Assembly: GCA_035468285.1 (NCBI GenBank)
Contig: DATISY010000090.1
Location: 1-64,000, forward strand
From: PALSA-555 sp035468285
Lineage (GTDB): Bacteria; Actinomycetota; Acidimicrobiia; IMCC26256; PALSA-555
Length of the DNA: 64,000 nucleotides
Direction: 5' to 3'
Shown here in pieces: positions 50,543-57,283 of the stretch. Made by a program: the position numbers and the translations under genes. Position 1 is the stretch's first letter; each line of letters begins with the position of its first letter. The notes beneath the pieces were generated by a model. That model was not told the DNA's origin and ran no database searches. It saw only the letters and a program-made list of their open reading frames with translations.

Positions 50543-51162
50543 ACGTGGGCCCGGTCGAGGGCCCGTCGCCGGTGCTGTTGGTAGAAGGAGAGGATCTGCA
50601 GCTCGATGGCGAGGTCGACCTTGCGGAGCGACACCTCGTCGGGCACGACGACGACGGTCGGGGCGAAGTTGAGGATGGAGCCGACACCGGCGGCGACGAG
50701 CCGGTCGGCGACGTCTTGGGCGGCGGCGGCGGGGGTGGCGATCACCCCGATCGCGACCCGCCGGTCGCCCACGATCTGGTCGAGGTCCTCGACGGGTTCG
50801 ATGGTCAGGTCCCCGATGCGCTCCCCCACCTTCGCCGGGTCGGCGTCGACGAGGGCCACGATCTGGAACCCTCGCTCGCCGAAGCCCCGGTAGTCGGCCA
50901 GGGCGTGGCCGAGGTTGCCGAGCCCGACGATCGCGACCGGCCAGTCGCGGGTGAGGCCCAGCTCGCGGGAGACCTCGCGGACCAGGTGATCGACGTCGTA
51001 GCCGACCCCCCGCGTGCCGTAGGAGCCGAGGTACGACAGGTCCTTGCGGACCTTCGCCGCGTTGACGCCGGCCAGCTCGGCGAGCTGCTCGGACGAGACG
51101 GTCCCGACGGTGCGGTCCGCCATCTCGATCAGGGCCCGGTAATAGAGAGGAAGCCGGACCAC
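50539..51162 (-). CDS. rex: Redox-sensing transcriptional repressor Rex
   Basis: This 207-residue NADH-sensing repressor has the winged helix near residues 5-60 (VSSEQLAELAGVNAAKVRKD, then YLGSYGTRGVGYDVDHLV) and a Rossmann domain with AIVGLGNLGHALADYRGF and GVIATPAAAAQDVADRL. It ends IELQILSFYQQHRRRA. The GTG at 51162 is the first canonical start, but the Rex-conserved PIPEATVVRLPLYYRAL begins 6 codons upstream. A perfect GGAGAGGAG site lies 6 nt before an ATC at 51195, which may be the true start. A Rex operator sits in the promoter, so it should repress itself and the hem genes. Confidence 0.95.
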   Translation of the reverse strand: MVRLPLYYRALIEMADRTVGTVSSEQLAELAGVNAAKVRKDLSYLGSYGTRGVGYDVDHLVREVSRELGLTRDWPVAIVGLGNLGHALADYRGFGERGFQIVALVDADPAKVGERIGDLTIEPVEDLDQIVGDRRVAIGVIATPAAAAQDVADRLVAAGVGSILNFAPTVVVVPDEVSLRKVDLAIELQILSFYQQHRRRALDRAHV

Positions 51163-51232
51163 GGTCGCCTCGGGGATCGGGCGAGCCTGCGTGATGTCGG
51201 GCTCCTCTCCCCTCGCCGCGTGGCCTCCCGTA

Positions 51233-51238
51233 ACCCTA
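51233..51238 (-). promoter_or_regulatory. -10 box of the rex-hem operon
   Basis: TAGGGT on the minus strand fits TANNNT. It lies 23 nt before the GGAGAGGAG ribosome site of rex. A TTGTGA (-35-like) overlaps the Rex operator about 20 nt upstream, so bound Rex would block the polymerase. Confidence 0.45.
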
Positions 51239-51246
51239 TCCCGGCC

Positions 51247-51264
51247 TTGTGCACGCGGTCACAA
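51247..51264. promoter_or_regulatory. Rex operator (ROP) in the rex promoter
   Basis: TTGTGCACGCGGTCACAA matches the Streptomyces-type Rex operator TTGTGAACGCGTTCACAA at 16 of 18 positions. It lies between divergent rex and the membrane protein gene at 51315, next to a -10-like TAGGGT. NAD-bound Rex would bind, and NADH would release it. The match is seen; binding is inferred. Confidence 0.8.
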
Positions 51265-51300
51265 GCGACCGGCGACCGGGGAGTCGGGGGCCGACACCGT

Positions 51301-51306
51301 TACGCT
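51301..51306 (+). promoter_or_regulatory. -10 box, leaderless-type promoter of the 51315 membrane protein
   Basis: TACGCT fits TANNNT and ends 8 nt before the ATG at 51315, with no ribosome site between. This supports ATG 51315 over the in-frame GTG at 51249, which lies inside the Rex operator. Confidence 0.4.
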
Positions 51307-51314
51307 CCGCCCCG

Positions 51315-52007
51315 ATGGTCCCGGGCCTTGCCTTCCTGGCTACGGCGGTGGCCATCCTGTTCGCCGAAGCGACCCTGGTGCGGGCGACCCAGACCCACCG
51401 GCGGGAACTCTGGGACTGGACCGTCGCGCTGGCCATGTTCGCGGTCGCGGGGGCGGCGCTCGCGCTGGGGAGCTCGAACGGATGGGACCGCGGCACCTAC
51501 CGGGTGTTCTTCTTGCTGGGGGCGGTCCTCGACGTCCCCTGGCTGGCGCTGGGCACCATCGACTTGCTCTTGGGTCCGGCGGTGGGCCGGCGGGTCCAGT
51601 GGTTCGTGGTCTTCTTCTCCGGGCTCGCCGCCGGGGTCGTGCTGAGCGCCCCGATGGGGGCGGTGCAGGGCACGACCATCCCGGTCGCCAGCCATGTCTT
51701 CGGGACGTTCCCGCGGGCGCTCGCCGGGATCGGCAGCGGGATCGGCGCGACGGTGATCTTCGTGGGGGCGGTGGTGTCCGCCGTCCGGTACGCGAGGAAC
51801 CGTGCGGCCCCGGGGTCGGCGCGTCGTGCGGCGGCGAACGCCCTGATCGCGGTCGGGACGATCGTGCTGTCCAGCGGCGGGCTGCTGCAGGGCTTCGTCG
51901 GGCATGACGAGGCGTTCGCGGTGACGCTCGCCGTCGGGATCAGCGTCGTCTTCGCCGGCTTCCGGGTGGCGAGCGGCTCGGCGCCGCGCCCGGCGCCGAT
52001 CGGCTGA
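51315..52007 (+). CDS. Seven-helix-like integral membrane protein, function unknown
   Basis: This 230-residue protein has seven hydrophobic segments (near residues 3-20, 33-52, 64-86, 95-118, 135-155, 175-195 and 200-220). No catalytic motif or known family is recognised. A GTG at 51249 is in frame, but it falls inside the Rex operator, and the ATG at 51315 lies 8 nt after a -10-like box. It is divergent from rex and shares the operator region, so Rex could also control it. The stop is 4 nt from the converging ligase gene. Confidence 0.6.
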   Translation: MVPGLAFLATAVAILFAEATLVRATQTHRRELWDWTVALAMFAVAGAALALGSSNGWDRGTYRVFFLLGAVLDVPWLALGTIDLLLGPAVGRRVQWFVVFFSGLAAGVVLSAPMGAVQGTTIPVASHVFGTFPRALAGIGSGIGATVIFVGAVVSAVRYARNRAAPGSARRAAANALIAVGTIVLSSGGLLQGFVGHDEAFAVTLAVGISVVFAGFRVASGSAPRPAPIG

Positions 52008-52011
52008 GACC

Positions 52012-53496
52012 TCAGGGGGGACGCTGGTCCAGCAGGGCGCGGCGCAGCAGCTTGCCCGCGGGGTTCCGGGGCAGCTCGGGCACCGATTCGTACCGGGTGG
52101 GGCACTTGTATCGGGGCAGCGAGCGGGCGCAGTGCGCTGCGAGGTCGGTCGGGTCGGGGGGCGGGGCGCCCGGCGTGGGGACGACGAACGCGACGACCGC
52201 TTCGCCGGTGCGGGGACTGGGGGCACCGACGACCCCGACCTCGTGGACACCGGGGTGGGTTCGCAGGACGTCTTCGACCTCGACGGGGTACACGTTGAAG
52301 CCGGACACGATGATGAGGTCCTTGAGTCGGTCGACCAGCCGCAGGTCGCCGTCGTCCTCGACGACGGCGACGTCTCCGGTGCGGAGCCAGCCGTCCGGGG
52401 TGAGGGCCTGGGCCGTCGCCCGGTCGTCGTGCCAGTAGCCGGGGAAGACGTTCGGGCCCTGGACCCAGAGCTCGCCGGGATCGCCGGCGAGGACGTCGGC
52501 CCCGGCCGTGTCGACGAGGCGCACGGCCACGCCCGGCACCGGCGGCCCGATCGACCCGGGGCGGGGCGGGTGGTCGCAGAGCGCCGTGCTCGTGACGATC
52601 GGGGACGCCTCGGTGAGCCCGTATCCCTGGTGGAGCACGAGGCCGAACCGGTCCTGGAACGCCGCGGCGACGGTGCCGGGGAGCGGCGCGGCGCCCGAGA
52701 CGGCGAGTCGCACGGACGCGAACGCGTCGAGGGGGACCTCGTCGGGTGCGAGCTCGGCCCAGTCGTGGAACATCGCCGGGACCCCGGCGAGGATGGTGAC
52801 ACCGCGGTCGTGCGCGACGCGGGCGGTGGCCGCGGCGTCGAAGCGCTCGACGAGGACGGTGGCCGCGCCCGCCGCGAGGCCGACGCCGAGGATGACGTTG
52901 AGCCCGAAGATGTGGAAGCACGGCAGCAGGGCCATGCCGACGTCGTGGGGCTCGAGGCGCAGACCAGGGTGGTCTTGGACCTGGGCGACATTCGCGGCGA
53001 GGTTGGCGTGGGTGAGGCGCGCCGCGCGGGGCGAACCGACGGTGCCCGACGTGAAGAGCAAGACCGCGAGATCGTCCGGATCGCGCTCGACGCGGGCAGC
53101 GGGCGCAGCGGGAAGGGTGGTGAGATCGATCGGCGAGACGGGGTGGCCGGCCGCTTCGACGAGGGAGACTGCCGACCCGGCCGCGAGCGCGAGCACCGGG
53201 TCGATGGCGTTCAGCTCCCGGTCGAGCCCGGCGGGAGGCGCGGCCGGGTTGAGCGGGACGCACACCGCGCCCACCTGGAGCGCCGCGAGGTACGCGGCGA
53301 CGAACGCCGTGGTGTTGAGGCTCACGACCGCGACCCGGTCGCCGGGGCTCACGCCCGCTTCGACGAGGAGCGTGCCGAGCCGGGCCGCCTGGTCGGCGAG
53401 ATCGCCGTACGTCGTCGGGGTGCCGTCCGGGAGGAGCAGCGCGGTCGCGTCGGGGGTGGTCGCGGCGCTGGCCAGGAGGACGTCGGCCAGGTTCAT
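52012..53496 (-). CDS. AMP-dependent acyl-CoA synthetase/ligase
   Basis: This 494-residue ANL-superfamily enzyme activates a carboxylic acid, probably a fatty acid, with ATP and CoA. It shows VLLFTSGTVGSPRAARLTHAN (ATP loop, quoted over its core SGTVGSPRAARLTH), LHQGYGLTEASPIV, GWLRTGDVAVVEDDGDLRLVD, DLIIVSGFNVYPVEVED and the C-terminal Lys in NPAGKLLRRAL. The chain length it prefers is not visible. The ATP-loop Lys usual in SGTTGxPK is Arg here. ATG at 53496 lies 7 nt after a -10-like TACGAT. Confidence 0.88.
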   Translation of the reverse strand: MNLADVLLASAATTPDATALLLPDGTPTTYGDLADQAARLGTLLVEAGVSPGDRVAVVSLNTTAFVAAYLAALQVGAVCVPLNPAAPPAGLDRELNAIDPVLALAAGSAVSLVEAAGHPVSPIDLTTLPAAPAARVERDPDDLAVLLFTSGTVGSPRAARLTHANLAANVAQVQDHPGLRLEPHDVGMALLPCFHIFGLNVILGVGLAAGAATVLVERFDAAATARVAHDRGVTILAGVPAMFHDWAELAPDEVPLDAFASVRLAVSGAAPLPGTVAAAFQDRFGLVLHQGYGLTEASPIVTSTALCDHPPRPGSIGPPVPGVAVRLVDTAGADVLAGDPGELWVQGPNVFPGYWHDDRATAQALTPDGWLRTGDVAVVEDDGDLRLVDRLKDLIIVSGFNVYPVEVEDVLRTHPGVHEVGVVGAPSPRTGEAVVAFVVPTPGAPPPDPTDLAAHCARSLPRYKCPTRYESVPELPRNPAGKLLRRALLDQRPP

Positions 53497-53503
53497 GGGC
53501 CGG

Positions 53504-53509
53504 ATCGTA
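53504..53509 (-). promoter_or_regulatory. -10 box, leaderless-type promoter of the acyl-CoA ligase
   Basis: TACGAT on the minus strand ends 7 nt before the ATG at 53496, with no ribosome site between. The remaining gap up to 53772 has no gene I can support; it holds the inverted repeat at 53658-53677. Confidence 0.4.
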
Positions 53510-53657
53510 CGTGCGGCCCCGGGACGGACCCGGGGAGCCCGGGCCTCGGTGTGGGGGTCGGCCGGCTCGACGGGCGGTCGTCGCTCGCGGGGCGGGTCAA
53601 GCGGGGAGTGGTTCCGGCAGCGGGCGTGGGTCTTGGGGCGGGCTGGGAGGCCAGTGA

Positions 53658-53677
53658 ACGCCACTTTGTCGTGGCGT
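53658..53677. repeat. Inverted repeat in the ligase/SAM hydrolase intergenic gap
   Basis: ACGCCAC-TTTGTC-GTGGCGT has perfect 7-bp arms. The pairing extends to GTG/CAC with one bulged A on the left. There is no T-run after it. It lies downstream of the small peptide gene and upstream of the ligase gene, so it may be a terminator of the 54.9-53.8 kb run or an operator. Confidence 0.35.
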
Positions 53678-53772
53678 CACGCTACCCACGCCCGCATACC
53701 GGGAACCGATCCCTGCATCGTCTCGCTGCGTGGTCCCCTTGAGCGGGATTCCCACGGACCGTGATATTTCGG

Positions 53773-53865
53773 TCAGGGGCTGAGCCGGAGGACGAACTGG
53801 GCCACCGCGGCGGCGAAGATCATGATGAGGAGCGCAGCGATGGCGATGGTGGTGCCAGGCCTCAC
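53773..53865 (-). CDS. 30-residue single-helix membrane peptide
   Basis: The peptide VRPGTTIAIAALLIMIFAAA, followed by VAQFVLRLSP, has one membrane helix flanked by Arg. Its GTG overlaps the stop of the SAM hydrolase (GTGA), exactly like the coupled genes elsewhere in this window. It is too short for normal gene calling. Function is unknown. Confidence 0.5.
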   Translation of the reverse strand: MRPGTTIAIAALLIMIFAAAVAQFVLRLSP

Positions 53866-54689
53866 GGTTCGACCGTAGCGCCGGGGGGTGCGAGAACGAC
53901 CACCGTGCCCGGCTGGAGCCCGTACTCGGCCGCGGCGGACCGCCGGTCGAGCGCGAGCGACACCAGGCCGTACGAATCGATCAGGAGGACCAGCTCGGAG
54001 GGGCGGGCATCGGCGTAGGTGTCGACCCAGCGGGCCGCTTTGGCCCACTCGCCGCTGGAGACCTCGATGGTGGCGCCGGGCTCCGCGCCGGCGGCGCGCA
54101 GCTCGTCGGGTCCGACGTTGAGCTGGACGTTGCCGAAGTGGTCGACCCACCAGACGTGGGCCTCGAGGGCCCCCCCGTCGAGGGGGGTGGGGAGGGGCAC
54201 GAGCCCGGGCACGAGGCTGGCCGGATCGACCGGCGCGCCGAGGTCATCGATCGGGTTGCCGAGGGCGAGGTGCGCCGCGGCGGGGGCGAGGACGTCACGA
54301 CCGGCGAACGTCGGGCCCGGCGCGGGGAGCTGACGGTCAGCGTTGGTGAGCGAGACGACGTGTCGCGCGCCGCCGAGGAGCGCGACGGCCGGCGCGAGGA
54401 GACCGTTGTCGGGTCCGAGGAACGTGGCGTGGTCGCAGTCCACGGCGAGGAGCCGGCGGTCGGTGCCGACGCCGGGATCGACGACGGCGAGGACCACGCA
54501 TCCGTCGGGGAGGTACTGGGCGGCGCGGACCAGGGTCAGCCCGCCGGAGCGGACGTCGTGGGCCGGGACGTCGTGGGTGATGTCGATGATGGCGACACCG
54601 GGCGCGAGGCCGTGCAGCACGCCTTTGCAGACGCCGACGAACTCGTCGACGAGCCCGTAGTCGGAGAGGAACGCGACCGGTTTGATCAG
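53862..54689 (-). CDS. SAM hydrolase (DUF62/SAM hydroxide adenosyltransferase) with a non-canonical start
   Basis: This protein of about 275 residues cleaves S-adenosylmethionine to adenosine and methionine in its known relatives. It shows VAFLSDYGLVDEFVGVCKGV (the catalytic D-x-G near the N-terminus), IIDITHDVPAHDVRSGGLTL, VVDPGVGTDRRLLAV, FLGPDNGLLAPA, and WVDHFGNVQLNV. A GTG at 54620 would cut off the catalytic Asp. Homology starts upstream, and no ATG, GTG or TTG exists before the TAA of the HTH gene in the same frame; CTG at 54689 is the best start. Readthrough from the HTH gene is the alternative. Confidence 0.8.
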   Translation of the reverse strand: MIKPVAFLSDYGLVDEFVGVCKGVLHGLAPGVAIIDITHDVPAHDVRSGGLTLVRAAQYLPDGCVVLAVVDPGVGTDRRLLAVDCDHATFLGPDNGLLAPAVALLGGARHVVSLTNADRQLPAPGPTFAGRDVLAPAAAHLALGNPIDDLGAPVDPASLVPGLVPLPTPLDGGALEAHVWWVDHFGNVQLNVGPDELRAAGAEPGATIEVSSGEWAKAARWVDTYADARPSELVLLIDSYGLVSLALDRRSAAAEYGLQPGTVVVLAPPGATVEP

Positions 54690-54704
54690 CGCGGCAGGGT
54701 GTCG

Positions 54705-54908
54705 TTACCCGGCTTGGGTGTATCGGGACGAGAGGTAGGTGTTCACGTCGACGTCTCGCACCCGAAAGGACCGGCCGACACGCACGGCCGGGAGGTCCCC
54801 CCCCTTGATCAGTCGATACACCGTCATCGACGAGACACGCATCAGGTCGGCCACCTCTTGGACCGTCAAGAAGCGCGCCTCCGCAAAGGACTGCGCCACG
54901 TCGCTCAC
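54705..54908 (-). CDS. BldC-like/excisionase-type helix-turn-helix DNA-binding protein
   Basis: This 67-residue protein is one MerR-like winged helix domain of the excisionase type: FLTVQEVADLMRVSSMTVYR, LIKGGDLPAVRVGRSFRVRD. Size and fold match actinobacterial BldC. GTG at 54908 follows a GGGAGAGGG site; the longer open frame upstream is not conserved. It ends in TAA, 15 nt before and in frame with the SAM hydrolase. A -10-like TACGCT lies about 25-30 nt upstream. Confidence 0.85.
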   Translation of the reverse strand: MSDVAQSFAEARFLTVQEVADLMRVSSMTVYRLIKGGDLPAVRVGRSFRVRDVDVNTYLSSRYTQAG

Positions 54909-54997
54909 CCCTCTCCCCCGCTCTGAGGTGGCAGCGTAGGGCCCCGGGGTCTCTGTTGCCAAGTGTGGCCGCTGGCCCCTGACGTCACCGGCGGGGC

Positions 54998-55819
54998 TCA
55001 TTGGGTGGGACGAGGCCCGGTGACACCGGCAAGGATCAGGTCCCGGACCGGGTGATACGCGGCGGGTGGCCGGTGGCCACTGACCGTCACGACCTCGACG
55101 GGGAGGCCCCGGTGCGCGGCGAGGGCAGGGGCGGGGGCGTCGAGGTCGGCGAACGCGACGGTCTCGACGCCGGCGCCGATCGCGGCGACCGCGAAGACCC
55201 CGTCGGCGACGACGAGGTCGGGGCGTCCCACGGCGAAGAGCCATTCGTCGCCGGCGGCAAGATGGGTCTCGGCCCAGAGCTGGCCGTCACCGACCGCGAC
55301 GGCGACGTCGTCGTGCCACCACAGCGACCGGCCGGACGTATACGGGCCGCTGTGGTCGAGCTCGAGGACCGTCGCGCCCGCGGCGCGACTCGCCCGGGCG
55401 AGCGCGCCGTACAGGGGAAGCAGCGAGGCGGGCTGCGCGGTGGCGAACGCGATGCGGCGGCCCGTGTCGGCGACCGCGCCGAGCCGGGTGCCGGCACGGG
55501 TCGCGGCGGCGAGCACCCGGTCCGGGTCGATCGCGGCGCGCGACCCGTTGAAGGGGCCGGCGGCGGCGGCGATCGCGTCGCGGACCTCTTCGGCGGTGAC
55601 GGCGTCGCCCGCGAGATGGAGGGCCGACGCGTCGCCGGCCAGGCGGCGGGCCGCGGCGAACACCTCGCCACGTCCGAGCCGGGGATGGGGCCCGCAGACG
55701 CCCGCGTCGCGGAGCCGGCGAGCGGCGCTGAGCGCACGAACTCGGCGCACCGGGCGCCGGGCGGTCGGGACCGGGTCCGGCAGGTGGCGGGGCAGCCCGC
55801 TCCGAGGTCGGCGGGTCAT
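54998..55819 (-). CDS. Conserved hypothetical protein next to proC
   Basis: This 273-residue soluble-looking protein is not recognised. The basic N-terminal 35 residues may not be real. The body has repeated Ala/Gly-rich strands, a WWHDDVAVAVGDGQLWAETH stretch and GRPDLVVADGVFAVAAIGAG, with a conserved-looking Asp-rich alpha/beta pattern. Some Asp residues could bind metal, but no motif is secure. The ATG overlaps the proC stop (ATGA), so it is translated with proC. Confidence 0.55.
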   Translation of the reverse strand: MTRRPRSGLPRHLPDPVPTARRPVRRVRALSAARRLRDAGVCGPHPRLGRGEVFAAARRLAGDASALHLAGDAVTAEEVRDAIAAAAGPFNGSRAAIDPDRVLAAATRAGTRLGAVADTGRRIAFATAQPASLLPLYGALARASRAAGATVLELDHSGPYTSGRSLWWHDDVAVAVGDGQLWAETHLAAGDEWLFAVGRPDLVVADGVFAVAAIGAGVETVAFADLDAPAPALAAHRGLPVEVVTVSGHRPPAAYHPVRDLILAGVTGPRPTQ

Positions 55820-56628
55820 GGGGTCTGGCTGGCTTCGCCGAGCTCTCGGGACCGGGCCGCGGCGGCCGCGACCGCGTCGAGGAACGCGGCTCGCACCCCG
55901 CGGGCCTCGAGGACCCGCAGGGCCGCAGCGGTCGTCCCGCCCGGCGACGTGACGGCCTCGCGGAGCGCCGCGGGCGAGTCGGGGCCGGCCAGGAGGTGCG
56001 CGGCGCCGAGGAACGTCTGGCGGACGAGGTCGTCGGCGACGTCGCGGGTCAGACCGGCGAGCACGCCGGCCTCGACGAGTGCCTCGGCGACGAGGAAGAG
56101 GTACGCCGGCCCGGAACCGGAGAGGGCGGTCACCGCGTCGAGGTGCTCCTCGGGCAAGCGGACGACGGTCCCGACCGCGCCGAGGATCCCCTCGGCGGTC
56201 TCGAGGTGACCGGGGGTGGCGTGTCGGCCGGGTGCGATCGCGGCCGCGCCGTGCCCGACGAGCGCCGGGGTGTTGGGCATGGCTCGCACGACGGGCCGGT
56301 CAGGGGCGTGCCGTTCGAGGACAGCCAGGGGGATCCCGGCGGCGAGGGACACGACGAGTGCCTCCGCGTTGAGCACGTCCGCGCTGGCGGTCAGCGCCGC
56401 GGGCACGTCGGCCGGTTTCACCGCGACGACGACCACGTCTGCGTCGGCGACGGCCCATGCCGGGGTGGGGACGACCCGGGCCCCGGGGAACCGTTCCTCG
56501 AGGTAGCGGCGCCGTTCCGGGTCGACCTCGGCGATCGCGACGGATCCGAGGTCCCAGCCGGCGTCACGCAGGCCGCTGACGAGCGCTTCGCCCATCCGGC
56601 CACCCCCGAGGACAGCCAGTTGCACCAT
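55816..56628 (-). CDS. proC: Pyrroline-5-carboxylate reductase
   Basis: This 270-residue enzyme makes the last step of proline synthesis with NAD(P)H. The Rossmann start is VQLAVLGGGRMGEALVSGLR, followed by VVVAVKPADVPAAL, VVRAMPNTPALVGHGAAAI and the C-terminal signature TALSGSGPAYLFLVAEALVE and SPGGTTAAALRVLE. ATG at 56628 lies 6 nt after a -10-like TAACTT. The downstream partner overlaps it by 4 nt. Confidence 0.96.
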   Translation of the reverse strand: MVQLAVLGGGRMGEALVSGLRDAGWDLGSVAIAEVDPERRRYLEERFPGARVVPTPAWAVADADVVVVAVKPADVPAALTASADVLNAEALVVSLAAGIPLAVLERHAPDRPVVRAMPNTPALVGHGAAAIAPGRHATPGHLETAEGILGAVGTVVRLPEEHLDAVTALSGSGPAYLFLVAEALVEAGVLAGLTRDVADDLVRQTFLGAAHLLAGPDSPAALREAVTSPGGTTAAALRVLEARGVRAAFLDAVAAAAARSRELGEASQTP

Positions 56629-56634
56629 GCCTGC

Positions 56635-56640
56635 AAGTTA
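56635..56640 (-). promoter_or_regulatory. -10 box, leaderless-type promoter of proC
   Basis: TAACTT on the minus strand ends 6 nt before the proC ATG, leaving no room for a ribosome site. Spacing predicts a leaderless transcript. Confidence 0.4.
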
Positions 56641-56726
56641 GAAGATCGGCCGCGGATTCGGTGTCAACGAAGACCGGATTGGGGGTTGTGCCCGCGGCGT
56701 GCGGGCGCGACAGTCACCCCGGACCT

Positions 56727-56741
56727 GGCACCGCCGGTGCC
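56727..56741. terminator. GC-rich hairpin downstream of the mshA-ybjN pair
   Basis: GGCACCG-C-CGGTGCC forms a perfect 7-bp stem with a 1-nt loop, wider if G-U is allowed. It lies 93 nt after the ybjN-like stop and between it and proC. No T-run follows on either strand, so a terminator role is only possible. Confidence 0.25.
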
Positions 56742-56833
56742 GGGACGGCGGGCCCGAGGTGCAGAAGGCGGCCCCCGCTCGGGGAAGTGCGGGGATTGAC
56801 CGGACCGTTCCTCGGGCTCGTCCGCGCCCGGGC

Positions 56834-57283
56834 TCAGCGCCTGAACGCGAGGCGCACCGCGGGTTGGAACCAGGCCTCGACGATCTCGTACAGGACGCCG
56901 ATGATGCGGTCGAGCTCGACGGTGTCGAGGTGCTCGAGCGCGACGCGGCCGGTGAGGTACAGGTCGCCGTCGGGCCCGATCGAGAACCCGACCCCGTACA
57001 GGCCGTGGTTGCGCTGGAGCAGGAACCGGTACAGGTCGAGCTGGTTCCGCGGCGGGTCGGGGAGGAAGTACACCTCGTAGCGCAGGGTGCGTTGGTGCAG
57101 GTCGAAGTAGATGGTGGTCGCGTCGCGGCCGTCGCAGCCGAAGCGGACATACCAGCGGGGGATCTCCGGGTCGTACTCGACGGTCTGGATGTACGGCTGC
57201 GCCGCGACCTCGACCTCGAGGTGGTGAGCGATGAGGTCGTGCGCGGCCCGCTCCCGGGCTTCGAGCTCGGCGACCTCGGTCAC
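56834..57283 (-). CDS. YbjN domain-containing protein
   Basis: This 149-residue protein has the type III secretion chaperone-like YbjN fold: RWYVRFGCDGRDATTIYFDL, LHQRTLRYEVYFLPDPP, RFLLQRNHGLYGVGFSIG and DGDLYLTGRVALEHL. Its role is unknown. The same gene order, mshA then a YbjN protein, is found in Mycobacterium (Rv0486-Rv0487), which supports a conserved link. GTG at 57283 overlaps the mshA stop (GTGA). Confidence 0.85.
   Translation of the reverse strand: MTEVAELEARERAAHDLIAHHLEVEVAAQPYIQTVEYDPEIPRWYVRFGCDGRDATTIYFDLHQRTLRYEVYFLPDPPRNQLDLYRFLLQRNHGLYGVGFSIGPDGDLYLTGRVALEHLDTVELDRIIGVLYEIVEAWFQPAVRLAFRR

Noticed and set aside
51249..51314. GTG start at 51249 for the membrane protein
   Set aside because: It lies within the Rex operator, and the -10-like box at 51301 would leave it untranscribed. 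ATG 51315 is better placed.
56629..56833. Possible gene in the proC/ybjN gap
   Set aside because: No frame has homology or a start with a ribosome site. Only the proC -10 box and a GC hairpin are visible.
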